DNA of 64,000 bases. Source: Billgrantia gudaonensis. GTDB taxonomy: Bacteria > Pseudomonadota > Gammaproteobacteria > Pseudomonadales > Halomonadaceae. The stretch spans positions 124,001-188,000 of the forward strand of contig NZ_FNES01000003.1 of NCBI RefSeq assembly GCF_900100195.1. The letters run 5' to 3'. The translations under genes and the position numbers were made by a program. Shown here piece by piece: positions 40,317 through 49,528 of this stretch; the first letter of the stretch is position 1, and each line of letters starts with the position of its first letter. Under the pieces are notes generated by a model, which was not told the DNA's origin, did not search any database, and saw nothing but the letters and a program-made list of their open reading frames with translations.

Positions 40317-41537
40317 ATGGACGCACTGATCACGGCCGCAAGCCGCGCACTCACGGCGGGCGATCCTCTCGGCGCATTGAACCGAGTGGCACTGCGCGAC
40401 GATGCGCCGGCGCTTGCGCTGCGCGGGATCGCGATGGCACAGCTTGGCGATTTCGAGCGAGCGGAAGCGCTTCTGCGACGCGCCGTGCGCACCTTCGGTC
40501 CGAAAGAAGCCGTGGCTCGCGCAAGGTGCGTGGTCGCCGAGGCCGAGATCGCCCTGGTCTCGCGCGACCTCGCCTGGGCCGCGAAAGCACTCGACACGGC
40601 GCGGGCGACGCTCGAAGCGCACGGCGACCGAGTCAACGCTGCGCATGCGAGGTACCTCGAGGCCCGACACCTGCTGCTGATCGGACGCCTGGAAGCGGCA
40701 GAGCGGACGCTCGCCGGTCTCGATCCCACCCCTTTGCCGCCGGCAATGAGGACCGCCCACGAGCTCGTGGCAGCGGGCATCGCGATGCGCCGGTTGCAGA
40801 CGAAAGCGGCGCGCGCGGCACTCGCCAGAGCCGAGAGCGTCGCGTACCACGCCGGGATTCCTGCACTCGTGGCGGAGGTCGACAGCGCATCTCACGTGCT
40901 GAACACGCCCGCCGCGCGCCTGATCGGGCAGGGCGAAGAGCGGCTCCTGCTGCTCGAAGAGGTCGAGACGTTACTGGCATCGAAGGCACTCATCGTGGAC
41001 GCCTGCCGCCATGTCGTGCGGAGTGGGCACACGGTGGTCTCGCTTTCGAGACGCCCGGTACTGTTCGCACTCGCACGCCTGCTGGGCGAAGCCTGGCCGG
41101 AATGCGTGCCGAGGGACAGGCTCATTGCGCAAGCCTTTCGAACGGCATTCGCCGATGACTCGCATCGCGTGCGGCTGCGCGTCGAAGTCGGGCGACTGCG
41201 CACGGCACTATCGCCCCTGGCCGACGTACGCGCGACGAAGCAAGGGTTCGAGCTGGTGCCCCACAGCACCGGCGAAGTGGTGGTACTGGCACGGCCCATC
41301 GAAGAGAAGCATGCCGCGGTTCTCGCCCTGCTTGCCGACGGTGAGCCGTGGTCGAGCTCGGCTCTGGCACTGGCCCTTGGCACCAGTCAGCGCACCGTGC
41401 AGCGAGCCCTCGACGCCCTGGCGGCGGAAGGCAAGGCCCAATCGTTCGGCCACGGGCGGGCGCGTCGCTGGATGACCCCGCCCATGCCGGGATTCACGAC
41501 AACCTTGTTACTCCCCGGTCCCTATCCAGGTAGCTAG
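40317..41537 (+). CDS. HTH regulator with TPR-like N-terminus
   Basis: 406-residue protein. Residues 1-150 look like helical TPR repeats (LALRGIAMAQLGDFERAEALLRRAV; AARAALARAESVAYHAG). A winged-helix segment resembling the OmpR C-terminal domain follows (VPRDRLIAQAFRTAFADDSHRVRLRVEVGRLRTAL), and a second HTH lies near the end (SSSALALALGTSQRTVQRALDALAAEG). So it appears to be a DNA-binding regulator with two DNA-binding-like modules. I do not know its family name. The start (MDALITAASRAL) has GGCGGG upstream. It sits 35 bp before the beta-propeller gene, so they are probably one operon. Confidence 0.78.
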   Translation: MDALITAASRALTAGDPLGALNRVALRDDAPALALRGIAMAQLGDFERAEALLRRAVRTFGPKEAVARARCVVAEAEIALVSRDLAWAAKALDTARATLEAHGDRVNAAHARYLEARHLLLIGRLEAAERTLAGLDPTPLPPAMRTAHELVAAGIAMRRLQTKAARAALARAESVAYHAGIPALVAEVDSASHVLNTPAARLIGQGEERLLLLEEVETLLASKALIVDACRHVVRSGHTVVSLSRRPVLFALARLLGEAWPECVPRDRLIAQAFRTAFADDSHRVRLRVEVGRLRTALSPLADVRATKQGFELVPHSTGEVVVLARPIEEKHAAVLALLADGEPWSSSALALALGTSQRTVQRALDALAAEGKAQSFGHGRARRWMTPPMPGFTTTLLLPGPYPGS

Positions 41538-41572
41538 GCTGGAGTCACCTACCCAGCAACCAGGACAGAAAC

Positions 41573-42202
41573 ATGAACCGCTCAACTGCCGACATCCTCC
41601 GCGAGTATGGCCCCTTCCCGGGTATCGATTGCGTGCATGGCGTCACGTACGACGGTCAGCACGTCTGGCTTGCCACCGGCGACACGCTGACCGCCCTCGA
41701 TCCGGCGAGCGGGGAGACGTTGCGCTCGATCGAGGTCACCGCGAATGCGGGAACGGCCTTCGACGGGGAGCACCTGTTCCAGATCGCCGAAGATCGCATC
41801 CAGAAGGTCGATCCGCAGACCGGCCGCGTCGTCGACACCATCCCCGCCCCTGAAGGCGGCGTTTCGGGACTCGCGTGGGCCGAAGGAACGCTCTGGGTGG
41901 GCCGGTATCGGGATCGCACGATCCAGCAACTCGATCCCCGGTCGGGAGCGGTCCTTCGCACCATCGAATCCAACCGCTTCGTCACCGGGGTCACCTGGCT
42001 CGACGGCGAACTCTGGCACGGCACCTGGGAAGGGGACGAGAGCGACTTGCGGCGAATCGATCCGCAAACGGGAGAGCTCCTCGAAAGGCTCGAGCTGCCA
42101 CCCGGCATGGGCGTGTCGGGGCTCGAGTCCGATGGCAACGATCGGTTCTTCTGCGGCGGCGGAGGCAGCGGAAAACTGAGAGTCGTGCGCCGGCCCGCTT
42201 GA
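41573..42202 (+). CDS. Cytosolic beta-propeller protein (YVTN/glutamine-cyclotransferase-like)
   Basis: 209 residues without signal peptide. At least four blade-like repeats are visible with the recurring pattern ([64 protein letters not shown]), separated by G-V-x-W/Y strands. The fold resembles glutamine cyclotransferase or PQQ-like propellers, but I see no assigned catalytic residues. Ends in a glycine-rich stretch. Coupled with the HTH/TPR regulator gene; possibly the sensor part of that pair (inference). Confidence 0.78.
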   Translation: MNRSTADILREYGPFPGIDCVHGVTYDGQHVWLATGDTLTALDPASGETLRSIEVTANAGTAFDGEHLFQIAEDRIQKVDPQTGRVVDTIPAPEGGVSGLAWAEGTLWVGRYRDRTIQQLDPRSGAVLRTIESNRFVTGVTWLDGELWHGTWEGDESDLRRIDPQTGELLERLELPPGMGVSGLESDGNDRFFCGGGGSGKLRVVRRPA

Positions 42203-42377
42203 AGTCACTCGGCCATGCGTCAATCGAGGTCGAGCGGATGGGATCCCATGTACGGAGAATCCAAAATAAAACGCGAAAGTCTTTGACCCACGCCTCTGGG
42301 CGTGACACTGTGGTCACTAGTTGGTTGGCAAGCAGCATGGTTTCAGAAGCACTCGAATTCTTTCGACCGCCTGTAAT

Positions 42378-42456
42378 TATAATTCTTGTTTTACCCGCTA
42401 CTCATCTGGGTAACACCAGAATTTTTGACAAGGCGCTAAGCGCGAGAGGATTCATC
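42378..42456 (+). promoter_or_regulatory. cold-shock gene promoter -10 and structured leader
   Basis: A consensus -10 hexamer TATAAT (42378-42383) lies in an AT-rich island and implies a leader of roughly 65 nt. The leader holds a hairpin TTACCC/GGGTAA (42391-42413) and a small stem GCGC/GCGC (42433-42443) just before AGAGGA. Structured leaders controlling translation by temperature are known for E. coli cspA. No good -35 is visible at 17 bp. The rest of the 254-bp gap upstream shows a small hairpin CACGCC/GGCGTG (42291-42306) and no gene. Confidence 0.5.
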
Positions 42457-42663
42457 ATGACGACTGGTACCGTAAAGTGGTTCAACGACTCCAAGGGTTT
42501 CGGCTTCATTTCTCCTGCCGATGGCAGCGATGACGTGTTTGCCCACTTCTCCGAAATTCAGGCTGAAGGCTTCAAATCCCTGCAGGAAGGTCAAAGCGTC
42601 TCTTTCGACGTGACCCAGGGCAAGAAAGGCCTCCAGGCTTCGAATATCAAGTCGCTCGCCTAA
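42457..42663 (+). CDS. Cold-shock-domain protein (CspA family)
   Basis: 68-residue single-stranded nucleic-acid chaperone. RNP1 (KGFGFISP) and RNP2 (VFAHFSEI) are present, and [13 protein letters not shown]-type start is nearly invariant for the family. AGAGGATTCATC precedes the ATG; the frame continues far upstream but that part belongs to other sequence. Monocistronic, with its own AT-rich promoter/leader and a strong terminator. Confidence 0.96.
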   Translation: MTTGTVKWFNDSKGFGFISPADGSDDVFAHFSEIQAEGFKSLQEGQSVSFDVTQGKKGLQASNIKSLA

Positions 42664-42696
42664 TCACGAGCGCTCACGAACCTCTCCGGTTCGTCG

Positions 42697-42724
42697 AACG
42701 GGGCCCGCTGATGCGGGCCCCGTT
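42697..42724 (+). terminator. strong terminator of the cold-shock gene
   Basis: Perfect 12-bp stem AACGGGGCCCGC/GCGGGCCCCGTT with a 4-nt TGAT loop, 33 bp past the stop, followed by TCGTTC. It also faces the end of the convergent DUF523 gene. Confidence 0.85.
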
Positions 42725-42848
42725 TCGTTCACGCCTGTTTAACCGAGCTACCTTTCCGATCCGAATGCCAGACGATGGAAGCCTCAGCCCACTTCGGCGC
42801 ATCGCACCAGGGCCTCGTCATCTCCCGGGACGATGACGCTCCGTCTCT

Positions 42849-43334
42849 TCACAATGCCCGCAAGATACGATCCGCTTCGGCGATGTCATGCTGGCCGTAA
42901 ACGCGCACTCCCTCCTGCCGGAGGAGCGCCGTGGTGACGCCGACACCGGGTCGCCTATTACCCGAAAAGCTGCCGTCGTAAATGTCCGTACTACCGCAGG
43001 AAGGGCTATGTTCGGTCAGGACCGCCACCTTGATGCCATGCTGCCGACATCGCTGCAGTGCCAGGTAGGCTCCACGCACGAAAGCCTCGGAAAGGTGCTC
43101 TCCCTGTGAATCGACTACCCGAGCCGAGTCGCTCAATACGCCGGCACCATCGCCACCGATGATTTCCGCAGCCGCTCGGGGAGTGGGCAGACCTGCTTCC
43201 ACTTCAGGACACACCGAGACCACCCGGCCCTCGGACTGCCAGCGCGTCAGAATGTCCGACGCCAGCGACTTGGCGCCGCCGTCATAACGAACCCGCCTAC
43301 CCAGTAGGCAGGCACTCACCAAGACCTTCTCCAT
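42849..43334 (-). CDS. DUF523 family protein (TudS-like thiouracil desulfurase)
   Basis: 161-residue cytoplasmic protein. Cysteines in the conserved family positions are VSACLLGRRVRYDG, VCPEVEAGLPTPR and HSPSCGSTDIYDG; in TudS homologues these hold a [4Fe-4S] cluster used to desulfurate 2-thiouracil. That function for this copy is inferred from family knowledge. The start (MEKVLVSACLLG) follows GGAGGAAGCGGT. It is monocistronic and convergent with the cold-shock gene. Confidence 0.87.
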   Translation of the reverse strand: MEKVLVSACLLGRRVRYDGGAKSLASDILTRWQSEGRVVSVCPEVEAGLPTPRAAAEIIGGDGAGVLSDSARVVDSQGEHLSEAFVRGAYLALQRCRQHGIKVAVLTEHSPSCGSTDIYDGSFSGNRRPGVGVTTALLRQEGVRVYGQHDIAEADRILRAL

Positions 43335-43572
43335 ACCGCTTCCTCCACGACTCCTCGGGCAAAGATGGACCGGCATGCATAGCAACAATTCTCATGCGCA
43401 TTGACGGCTTGCAAGCATTCGTGCATGCTCAGCCTATCGTCGTGCCCGGCAAGATTCGAGGTATCCCACGAGCCTGCGGCCTCGCCGATGACGGCCCCCC
43501 GCGCACAGAATGCCTGCTGACGCCACAAAAACGCCATTGGCCGGCAGTTCCCGAATGGATGCGGTGACTTTC

Positions 43573-45015
43573 ATGGCAGATCCCGCCCAGCCCCAAAGCC
43601 AATCGGACCGCTCCACGACATCCGACCGAGCGCGATCATCGCGCAACGCCTGGCGCAGCGTCGGCGTGCTCGTCGCCGCCGGCTGCGTCGGCGGCCTGCT
43701 CTCCCTGCACCTGCCGCTGCCAATGGCAGGCACCGCCGCGCTCGTCGTCTTCTGCATCGGCCTGTGGGCAACGGCCGCCGTGCCCGAATACTGGCCGGCA
43801 CTCGCGTTCTTTCTGATCGCCATTCTGTTCCAGCTGGCACCGGCTGAGACGGTGTTCTCGGGCTTTCACTCCTCGACCTTCTGGCTGTTCTTCGGTGGCA
43901 TCGTGCTGGGGATCGCCATTCGCCATACGGGCCTGGGTCAGCGCATCGCACAGCTGCTTTCCAGCCGCCTTGGCAATACCTATGCCGGCATGATCGTGAG
44001 GGTCACACTGGCGGGGCTGGCACTGGCCTTCATCATCCCTTCCTCGATGGCCCGCATCTTCCTGCTGCTACCGCTGATCATGGCGATGGCCGACAGCCTC
44101 GGCTATCGACCCGGCTCGAATGGCAGAACGGGGATGCTGATCGCCGCCGTATTCGGCACCTGGGCCCCCGCGTTCAGCATCCTCCCCTCCAATGCACCCA
44201 ACATGATCCTGTCCGGCATGGTGGAGAGCCTCTACGCTCAGCAGTTCTCATACGGCTACTACCTGCTTGTGCATTTCCCCGTGCTCGGCCTGCTGAAAGC
44301 CGTGGCCGTGGCACTGCTGGCGCTTTGGATGTTTCCCGACCGCGACCCCGTCGCCACGATCGATGGCGCGGCTCGTCCCGCCTCTTCCTCCCTGAGCGGG
44401 CCGGAGCGACGTCTCGTCGGCGTTCTCGTCGCCTGCATCCTCCTGTGGCTGACAGACGGCCTGCACGGCATATCGCCAGGCTGGGTCGCCCTGGCCGCAG
44501 CGCTCTACTGCTTGTTGCCGGCGTCTCGTCTCACCCCCGGCCAGTGCATCGACGAACGGATCAACTACGGTTCGCTGTTCTTCGTGGCGGGGATCATCGG
44601 CCTGGGAGCGGTCATTGCGTCGACGGGGCTGGGCGAGGCCGCCATGGACTGGACGGAGCGCCACGTGGCCTTCGCACACGACCAACCGCTATGGAATGCC
44701 CTCGCCTTGACGGCCATTTCCACCCTGTTCGCCATCGTCGTCAGCCTGCCCGGCGTGCCCGCCATCATGACCCCTGCCGCCGAAAGCCTGGCCGACGCGA
44801 CCGGGCTCTCGCTGATGGCCGTGCTGATGACCCAGGTGCTCGCCTTCTCCAACGTGCTGTTGCCCTATCAGGCGCCCCCGCTGCTGGCCGCTCTGCACAT
44901 GGCCCAGTTGCCCCTGGCGGCGGTGACCAAGTTCTGCCTGGCGCTGTTCGCGGTGGGCATCGTGGCGCTGGTGCCGCTGGAGCTGGCCTGGTGGTTCGTG
45001 CTCGGGTTGCTGTGA
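43573..45015 (+). CDS. SLC13/DASS-family anion permease
   Basis: About 480 residues, inner-membrane sodium-coupled carrier family (dicarboxylates, sulfate or related anions). Typical features are IGLWATAAVPEYWPALAFFLIAI near the N-terminus, FWLFFGGIVLGIAIRHTGLGQRI, a SNAPNMILSG-type motif in the middle, and LPYQAPPLLAALHM near the end. The start is unsure: in-frame ATGs at 43510 and 43555 also exist and none has a clear ribosome site. Divergent from DUF523. The substrate cannot be told. Confidence 0.85.
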   Translation: MADPAQPQSQSDRSTTSDRARSSRNAWRSVGVLVAAGCVGGLLSLHLPLPMAGTAALVVFCIGLWATAAVPEYWPALAFFLIAILFQLAPAETVFSGFHSSTFWLFFGGIVLGIAIRHTGLGQRIAQLLSSRLGNTYAGMIVRVTLAGLALAFIIPSSMARIFLLLPLIMAMADSLGYRPGSNGRTGMLIAAVFGTWAPAFSILPSNAPNMILSGMVESLYAQQFSYGYYLLVHFPVLGLLKAVAVALLALWMFPDRDPVATIDGAARPASSSLSGPERRLVGVLVACILLWLTDGLHGISPGWVALAAALYCLLPASRLTPGQCIDERINYGSLFFVAGIIGLGAVIASTGLGEAAMDWTERHVAFAHDQPLWNALALTAISTLFAIVVSLPGVPAIMTPAAESLADATGLSLMAVLMTQVLAFSNVLLPYQAPPLLAALHMAQLPLAAVTKFCLALFAVGIVALVPLELAWWFVLGLL

Positions 45016-45076
45016 CGTTCGGGTACGCCCCGGCCCTGGCACCGCCTGTCGTTCCGGCCTCTCCGGGATGGCTCGA

Positions 45077-45493
45077 CTACCCGACAGAGCGGCGTTCGGC
45101 AGCCTCGGGCAGTTTGGCAATGACCTTGATTTCGAACTGAAAGCCATAGAGCCACGTCACCCCGATACCCGTCAGGGTAGGATATGGAGCCTCCCCCCAA
45201 TATTCCGGCAGCACCTGCCAGACCGTATCGAGCGTGGATTCCGGATCGACGAGGAAGACGGTGACGTCGATGACATCGTCGAAGGTGCAGCCCGCCGCTG
45301 CGAGAATGGCGTTCAGGTTCGCGAAGGCGAGCCGGACCTGAGCCTTCAGCTCGGGTTCCGGTGAGCCGTCTTCACGGCTGCCGACCTGCCCCGAGACGAA
45401 CAGGAAACCATTGGAGCGGATCGCCGGAGAGTAGCGGTTCCGTGCGTAGAGCGCCTGATGGGCAGGTGGGAAAACAACGTCACGTCTTGTCAT
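45077..45493 (-). CDS. RidA family protein
   Basis: 138-residue YjgF/YER057c/UK114 protein, expected to act as a trimeric enamine/imine deaminase or relative. Recognisable parts are FLFVSGQVGSREDGS, QVRLAFANLNAILAAAGCTFDDVIDVTVFL and YPTLTGIGVTWLYG. The last segment does not keep the canonical RVAVEVA-type end with the active-site Arg, so this belongs to a divergent Rid subgroup rather than true RidA. GGAGGTTATCC precedes the start. Divergent from a LysR gene that probably regulates it. Confidence 0.88.
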   Translation of the reverse strand: MTRRDVVFPPAHQALYARNRYSPAIRSNGFLFVSGQVGSREDGSPEPELKAQVRLAFANLNAILAAAGCTFDDVIDVTVFLVDPESTLDTVWQVLPEYWGEAPYPTLTGIGVTWLYGFQFEIKVIAKLPEAAERRSVG

Positions 45494-45637
45494 GGATAAC
45501 CTCCATCGGTAGGCCGGAACCGACCCGTTAGCAACGACAAGGTGACTCTAGGCGCTCACGGCCCAGTGGATAAACGCGCAACTTTGGTCATCACTGTTCG
45601 TAGAACCCAAACAATCCTCAACGGATCGGGAGTCTCG

Positions 45638-46555
45638 ATGGACCGCTTCGACGCTATGCTGGCATTCGCCCGGGTGGTAGAGACCGGCAGCTTCACCAAG
45701 GCAGCCGAGACGCTGCACATGAGCAAGACCAGCGTGACGCAGCTGGTGCAACGCCTGGAGGCACGACTGCGCGTCCGCTTGCTCAACCGTACCACTCGCA
45801 AGGTCAACGTCACGGCCGATGGTGCCGCCTATTACGAGCGCGTCATCAAGCTACTGGCCGACGTGGAAGATGCCGAAACCAGCCTGTCCGACGCTTCCAC
45901 CTCCCCTAGGGGACGGCTACGGGTGGACGTGCCCAGCCCGCTGGCGCGCACGATTCTGATACCGGCACTCCCCGACTTCCACGCCCGCTACCCCGATATC
46001 CAGCTCGACCTGGGAGTGAGCGATCGACTGGTGGATCTGATCGACGAAAGCGTGGATTGCGTCATCCGCGGCGGCGAGCTCACCAACCTCTCGCTGATGG
46101 CCCGGCGACTGGGCGATCTGCCGTTGGGGGTCTATGCCACGCCGGGCTATCTGGAGCGCTTCGGCATTCCCTGGCATCCGCAGGAGTTGGCCGGTCCTCA
46201 TCACTGCATCGTGGGCTTCTCGTGGAGCCGCACCGGCAAGGCCTTTCCCTACGCCATGCACCACGACGGCGAGAGCGTCTCCGTGCAGGGCCGCTACCAG
46301 GTTGCGGTCGACGACGGCAATGCCTACCTTGCAGCCGGCCTGGCTGGCCTGGGCGTGCTGTGGCTGCCGAACTACATGGCCAGGGAACATGTGGCGAGCG
46401 GTGAACTGGTCACCCTGTTCGACGAGTGGGCAATCGAGCCCATGCCGCTGTATCTGGCCTACCCTCCCAACCGGCATGTCAGCACCAAGCTGCGCGTGTT
46501 CATCGATTGGATCAGCGACCTGATGGCAGGGCAGGCGACGAGCGGTGTACGCTGA
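45638..46555 (+). CDS. LysR-family transcriptional regulator
   Basis: 305 residues: HTH (MLAFARVVETGSFTKAAETL, then MSKTSVTQLVQRLEARLRVRLL) and effector domain (SPRGRLRVDVPSPLARTILI). I chose the ATG giving MDRFDAMLAFA because GGGAG lies just upstream and the family starts there. Divergent from the Rid-family gene; the 144-bp region between contains GTTC-GTA-GAAC (45596-45606), a possible half of a binding site. Confidence 0.92.
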   Translation: MDRFDAMLAFARVVETGSFTKAAETLHMSKTSVTQLVQRLEARLRVRLLNRTTRKVNVTADGAAYYERVIKLLADVEDAETSLSDASTSPRGRLRVDVPSPLARTILIPALPDFHARYPDIQLDLGVSDRLVDLIDESVDCVIRGGELTNLSLMARRLGDLPLGVYATPGYLERFGIPWHPQELAGPHHCIVGFSWSRTGKAFPYAMHHDGESVSVQGRYQVAVDDGNAYLAAGLAGLGVLWLPNYMAREHVASGELVTLFDEWAIEPMPLYLAYPPNRHVSTKLRVFIDWISDLMAGQATSGVR

Positions 46556-46680
46556 GACCCGGCGATTCAGATCGTCCATGGGAATGCCTGTCCCTAATCG
46601 GGCCGATAACCGACTTCGATATGCGTCTCGCCCGACAACCGATAGATGGCGACGTGCTCATGCACATGTTTCAACACTCC

Positions 46681-47430
46681 TCATTGATTTCCCTCAGTCG
46701 ACGCAGTGGGCAATTGTGGTGACAGCCACGAGAAAGTTCGCTCCAGAAAAACCCGGCCATGGTGCCGTTGCCACGCACCGTGAGCCATGATGACGTTCTC
46801 GGGATCGAAAGCGAGCAGGCGCTGGATGGCCGCACGCGCGGCGCGCCGGCGGATGGTGGACAACCGAACCTCGAGTGGGGCCTTTGGCGACGCCTCGGTA
46901 ATGCTCCACAGGCGGGCAATGAACCGCTGCCATGGCGCCCAGTGGCGTACCAGGAATTCACGGCTCAGGGCCTCACTCAAATCGGCCAACAGGACGGTAC
47001 GCGACGGCCGATGGAAGAACATCATCTCGTCGAGTAACGGGGAACCGCGAAACATCACGTGTTCGAGGGTGCCTTGCCAGGCATCCGGTGGCGTGTCTTC
47101 CAGAACGCCATCGAAGCGCAAATCCCGGCGCTTCCGAACCGTCGATGGCAAGCCCCACAATCGAGCCGCCGGAAACGCCGCCCGCCAATCCGCCAGGCCT
47201 AGATGATGAAGCTTATTGGGGCTGATTAGATGTGCCACAGGCCCTATCCCTGACACCTCGGTCATCAGTGCGTCGTCCAAGGGAATGGGCGACCACACCC
47301 ATAAGGCGCCATTCGGCAAGCGGACGATCACACTGCGGGTGGGATAGGGAAAACCATAGAAACTGACGACGGGCCCTTCCGCTATCCATATATCGGCATC
47401 GACCCGTTCCAGCCGGGAAGGTTGAGACAT
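46681..47430 (-). CDS. DUF4336 domain protein
   Basis: 249 residues, soluble, resembling a degenerate metallo-beta-lactamase fold: IWIAEGPVVSFYGFPYPTRSVIVRLPNGALWVWSPIP at the start and LISPNKLHHLGLADWRAAFP later, as in DUF4336. The canonical HxHxDH metal motif is not visible, so hydrolase activity is doubtful. The start MSQPSRLERVD follows GAGGAAGAG. It lies 118 bp behind a membrane-protein gene on the same strand; base composition is slightly less GC-rich than the surroundings. Confidence 0.78.
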   Translation of the reverse strand: MSQPSRLERVDADIWIAEGPVVSFYGFPYPTRSVIVRLPNGALWVWSPIPLDDALMTEVSGIGPVAHLISPNKLHHLGLADWRAAFPAARLWGLPSTVRKRRDLRFDGVLEDTPPDAWQGTLEHVMFRGSPLLDEMMFFHRPSRTVLLADLSEALSREFLVRHWAPWQRFIARLWSITEASPKAPLEVRLSTIRRRAARAAIQRLLAFDPENVIMAHGAWQRHHGRVFLERTFSWLSPQLPTASTEGNQ

Positions 47431-47548
47431 CTCTTCCTCACGATCCAGAAGCGTGGCAGAAATGTGGGCCTCGCTGGAAACCATTCCGTATCGGCAAGCC
47501 CCGCCGCATGGCCCCCATGAGAGACACCGCTGACTCGACGAACGCGAC

Positions 47549-48166
47549 CTAACGACGCAAGCCGGATTGCGTCACGAAAGGCGTTTCCAGAGTGGCGTGT
47601 CCAGTGATCAACTTGATCACCAGTACCGGAAGGAACCACTCCCAACCGGGTATCTCGGGTAGCCCCCAAACGGCCAGGAAGATCCCTCCACAGGCAGCCA
47701 GCTGCCCCGTAGGACGCTGTAAGCGCAAAGGCACCGTCAAAATGGCGATCCCCGCCAGAAGTAGATAGCCGTATGACACGGCGCCATACGTCACGGGCGA
47801 GTCACCGAACAGGCTGGCCACCAACATGATATGCACGCCATGCAAGGCCAGGAAACCGAAGTGCTGCCGGCCGCTCTGACCGGCACGATGATGCCAGCGC
47901 TTGGCGCTCGAAGTGGCATTGGCGAAGACCCCGCCAACGATATCGAGAGCGATCACGAACGCAATCGCGTATTCCCACCAAGCCCATGGCAACTGATGCC
48001 ATGCCGCGTGGAAAACCACCCCAAGGGCGCCGACCCCGCCCGCAGCAAGCGTCACCCCCTGCTCCGCCGGCGTGGCACCGGGCCCCACGAGTCTGTCCCA
48101 CCAGCCACGCCAACCGCGACGCGGTGGCGGATAGGACCAGTCGACGGTATTGTCGCGAACTCGCAT
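47549..48166 (-). CDS. Unrecognised integral membrane protein
   Basis: 205 residues with about six hydrophobic helices. A Trp/Arg-rich cytosolic N-terminus (RRGWRGWWDRLVGPG) is followed by helices containing conserved-looking histidines (VVFHAAWHQLPWAWWEYAIA; FLALHGVHIMLVASLFG). I do not recognise the family. The frame is long and the codon use coding-like. It may be co-transcribed with the DUF4336 gene downstream. Confidence 0.7.
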   Translation of the reverse strand: MRVRDNTVDWSYPPPRRGWRGWWDRLVGPGATPAEQGVTLAAGGVGALGVVFHAAWHQLPWAWWEYAIAFVIALDIVGGVFANATSSAKRWHHRAGQSGRQHFGFLALHGVHIMLVASLFGDSPVTYGAVSYGYLLLAGIAILTVPLRLQRPTGQLAACGGIFLAVWGLPEIPGWEWFLPVLVIKLITGHATLETPFVTQSGLRR

Positions 48167-48283
48167 GTCGATTTCTTATCCATCGGATGAATGCTCAATC
48201 CCTTCGCGCCGGATCGACAGGCTGTCTGAGCTAACGCCAAGGGAGCGTCTACCCTGCCCCTGAATCGGAGCAGGCCGCCTGGA

Positions 48284-49528
48284 CTACGCCGGCGCTACGC
48301 GGAGGAAACCACGCACCAGGCGCACGACACGACCAGCGATGTCATCGATCTCGGCCTGCGTGCAGATCAGCGCCGGCAGCAGCCGAATGGTTTTATCTCG
48401 GGTGACGCTGATCAACAACCGCTGATCCGTCAACGCCTGGGTGACCAATTCAGTGCAGGAGCGATCCAGCACGATGCCCACCATCAGGCCGTGTCCCCGA
48501 ATGGCGACGACGGCCGGCTGATCGGCCAGGCCTTCCCGCAGTGACCCAAGCAGCCGCCGCCCCATTGCTGCCGCATGAGGTACCAGCCGTTCACGCTCGA
48601 TGATATCGAGCACTGCACAGCCCACCCGGCATGCCAAAGGATTGCCGCCGAACGTCGAGCCATGATTGCCCGGCACGAACAGCTCTGCCGCTTGGCCCTG
48701 CGCCAGACATGCCCCGATCGGAACGCCATTGCCCAACCCTTTCGCCACCGTCACGACATCCGGCAGCACATCCGCATGCTGATAGCCGAACCAGGCACCG
48801 GTACGGCCAAGCCCCGCCTGCACTTCGTCCATCATGAGCAGCCAGTCGTTCTCCTGGCACAGCCGCCGTAGGTCGCGAAGATATTCCGTCGAAGCGACCC
48901 GTACGCCCCCTTCGCCCTGCACGGACTCGAGTAGAATCGCCACGATGCCGCGGGTCTCTTGCGCAGCCTGTTGCAGCGCCTCGATGTCGTCGTATGGCAC
49001 GCGCACGAACCCTGGCACCAGGGGCGCGAAGCCCCGCTGCACCGCAGGATTGCCGGTAGCGGCCAAGGTTGCGAGGGTGCGGCCATGGAAGCTGTTCTCC
49101 ATGACCAGCACCTTGGGTGACACCACGCCTCTGCGGTACCCATGCAAGCGCGCCAACTTCAGCGCCGTCTCGTTGGCTTCGGCACCCGAGTTACAGAAGA
49201 AGGCACGCTGCATGCCGGAGAGCGCGCACAAGCGTTGCCCCAGGCGCTCCTGCCACTCGATGCTGTAGAGATTGGACGTATGTATCAGACGCTTGGCCTG
49301 ATCGGCGATGGCCTCTGCAATTTCCGGATGTGCGTGTCCCAGTTTCGTGACGGCCACCCCAGCGATTGCATCCAGGTACGCCTCTCCCTCAGCATCCCAG
49401 AGGTAGGCTCCCTTCCCCTGTTCGAAGACGACGGGCTCGCGTGCATAGGCCTGCATCAGGTGGGGCGAAGGCTCAGCGCCCCGTAGTGAGTCGCAATATT
49501 CCACGTCGGGGTCTACGGGCAAGCTCAT
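48284..49528 (-). CDS. argD: Acetylornithine aminotransferase family protein (ArgD-like)
   Basis: 414-residue class-III PLP-dependent aminotransferase. The family signature is present: FFCNSGAEANETALKLAR, SFHGRTLATLAATG, LESVQGEGGVR, LLMMDEVQAGLGRTG and VTVAKGLGNGVPIGA with the PLP lysine. Closest type is ArgD; succinylornithine or other omega-transaminase activity cannot be excluded. Its ATG overlaps the stop of the preceding 76-residue gene (ATGA), and it is the last gene of the leftward unit yggS - amidotransferase - small protein - argD, opposite ptsJ. Confidence 0.88.
   Translation of the reverse strand: MSLPVDPDVEYCDSLRGAEPSPHLMQAYAREPVVFEQGKGAYLWDAEGEAYLDAIAGVAVTKLGHAHPEIAEAIADQAKRLIHTSNLYSIEWQERLGQRLCALSGMQRAFFCNSGAEANETALKLARLHGYRRGVVSPKVLVMENSFHGRTLATLAATGNPAVQRGFAPLVPGFVRVPYDDIEALQQAAQETRGIVAILLESVQGEGGVRVASTEYLRDLRRLCQENDWLLMMDEVQAGLGRTGAWFGYQHADVLPDVVTVAKGLGNGVPIGACLAQGQAAELFVPGNHGSTFGGNPLACRVGCAVLDIIERERLVPHAAAMGRRLLGSLREGLADQPAVVAIRGHGLMVGIVLDRSCTELVTQALTDQRLLISVTRDKTIRLLPALICTQAEIDDIAGRVVRLVRGFLRVAPA

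Noticed and set aside
43384-43402. Fur-box-like stretch (AACAATTCTC-ATGCGCATT) upstream of the DUF523 gene
   Set aside because: Only partly matches the Fur consensus and no iron-related gene is adjacent; too weak to list as a site.
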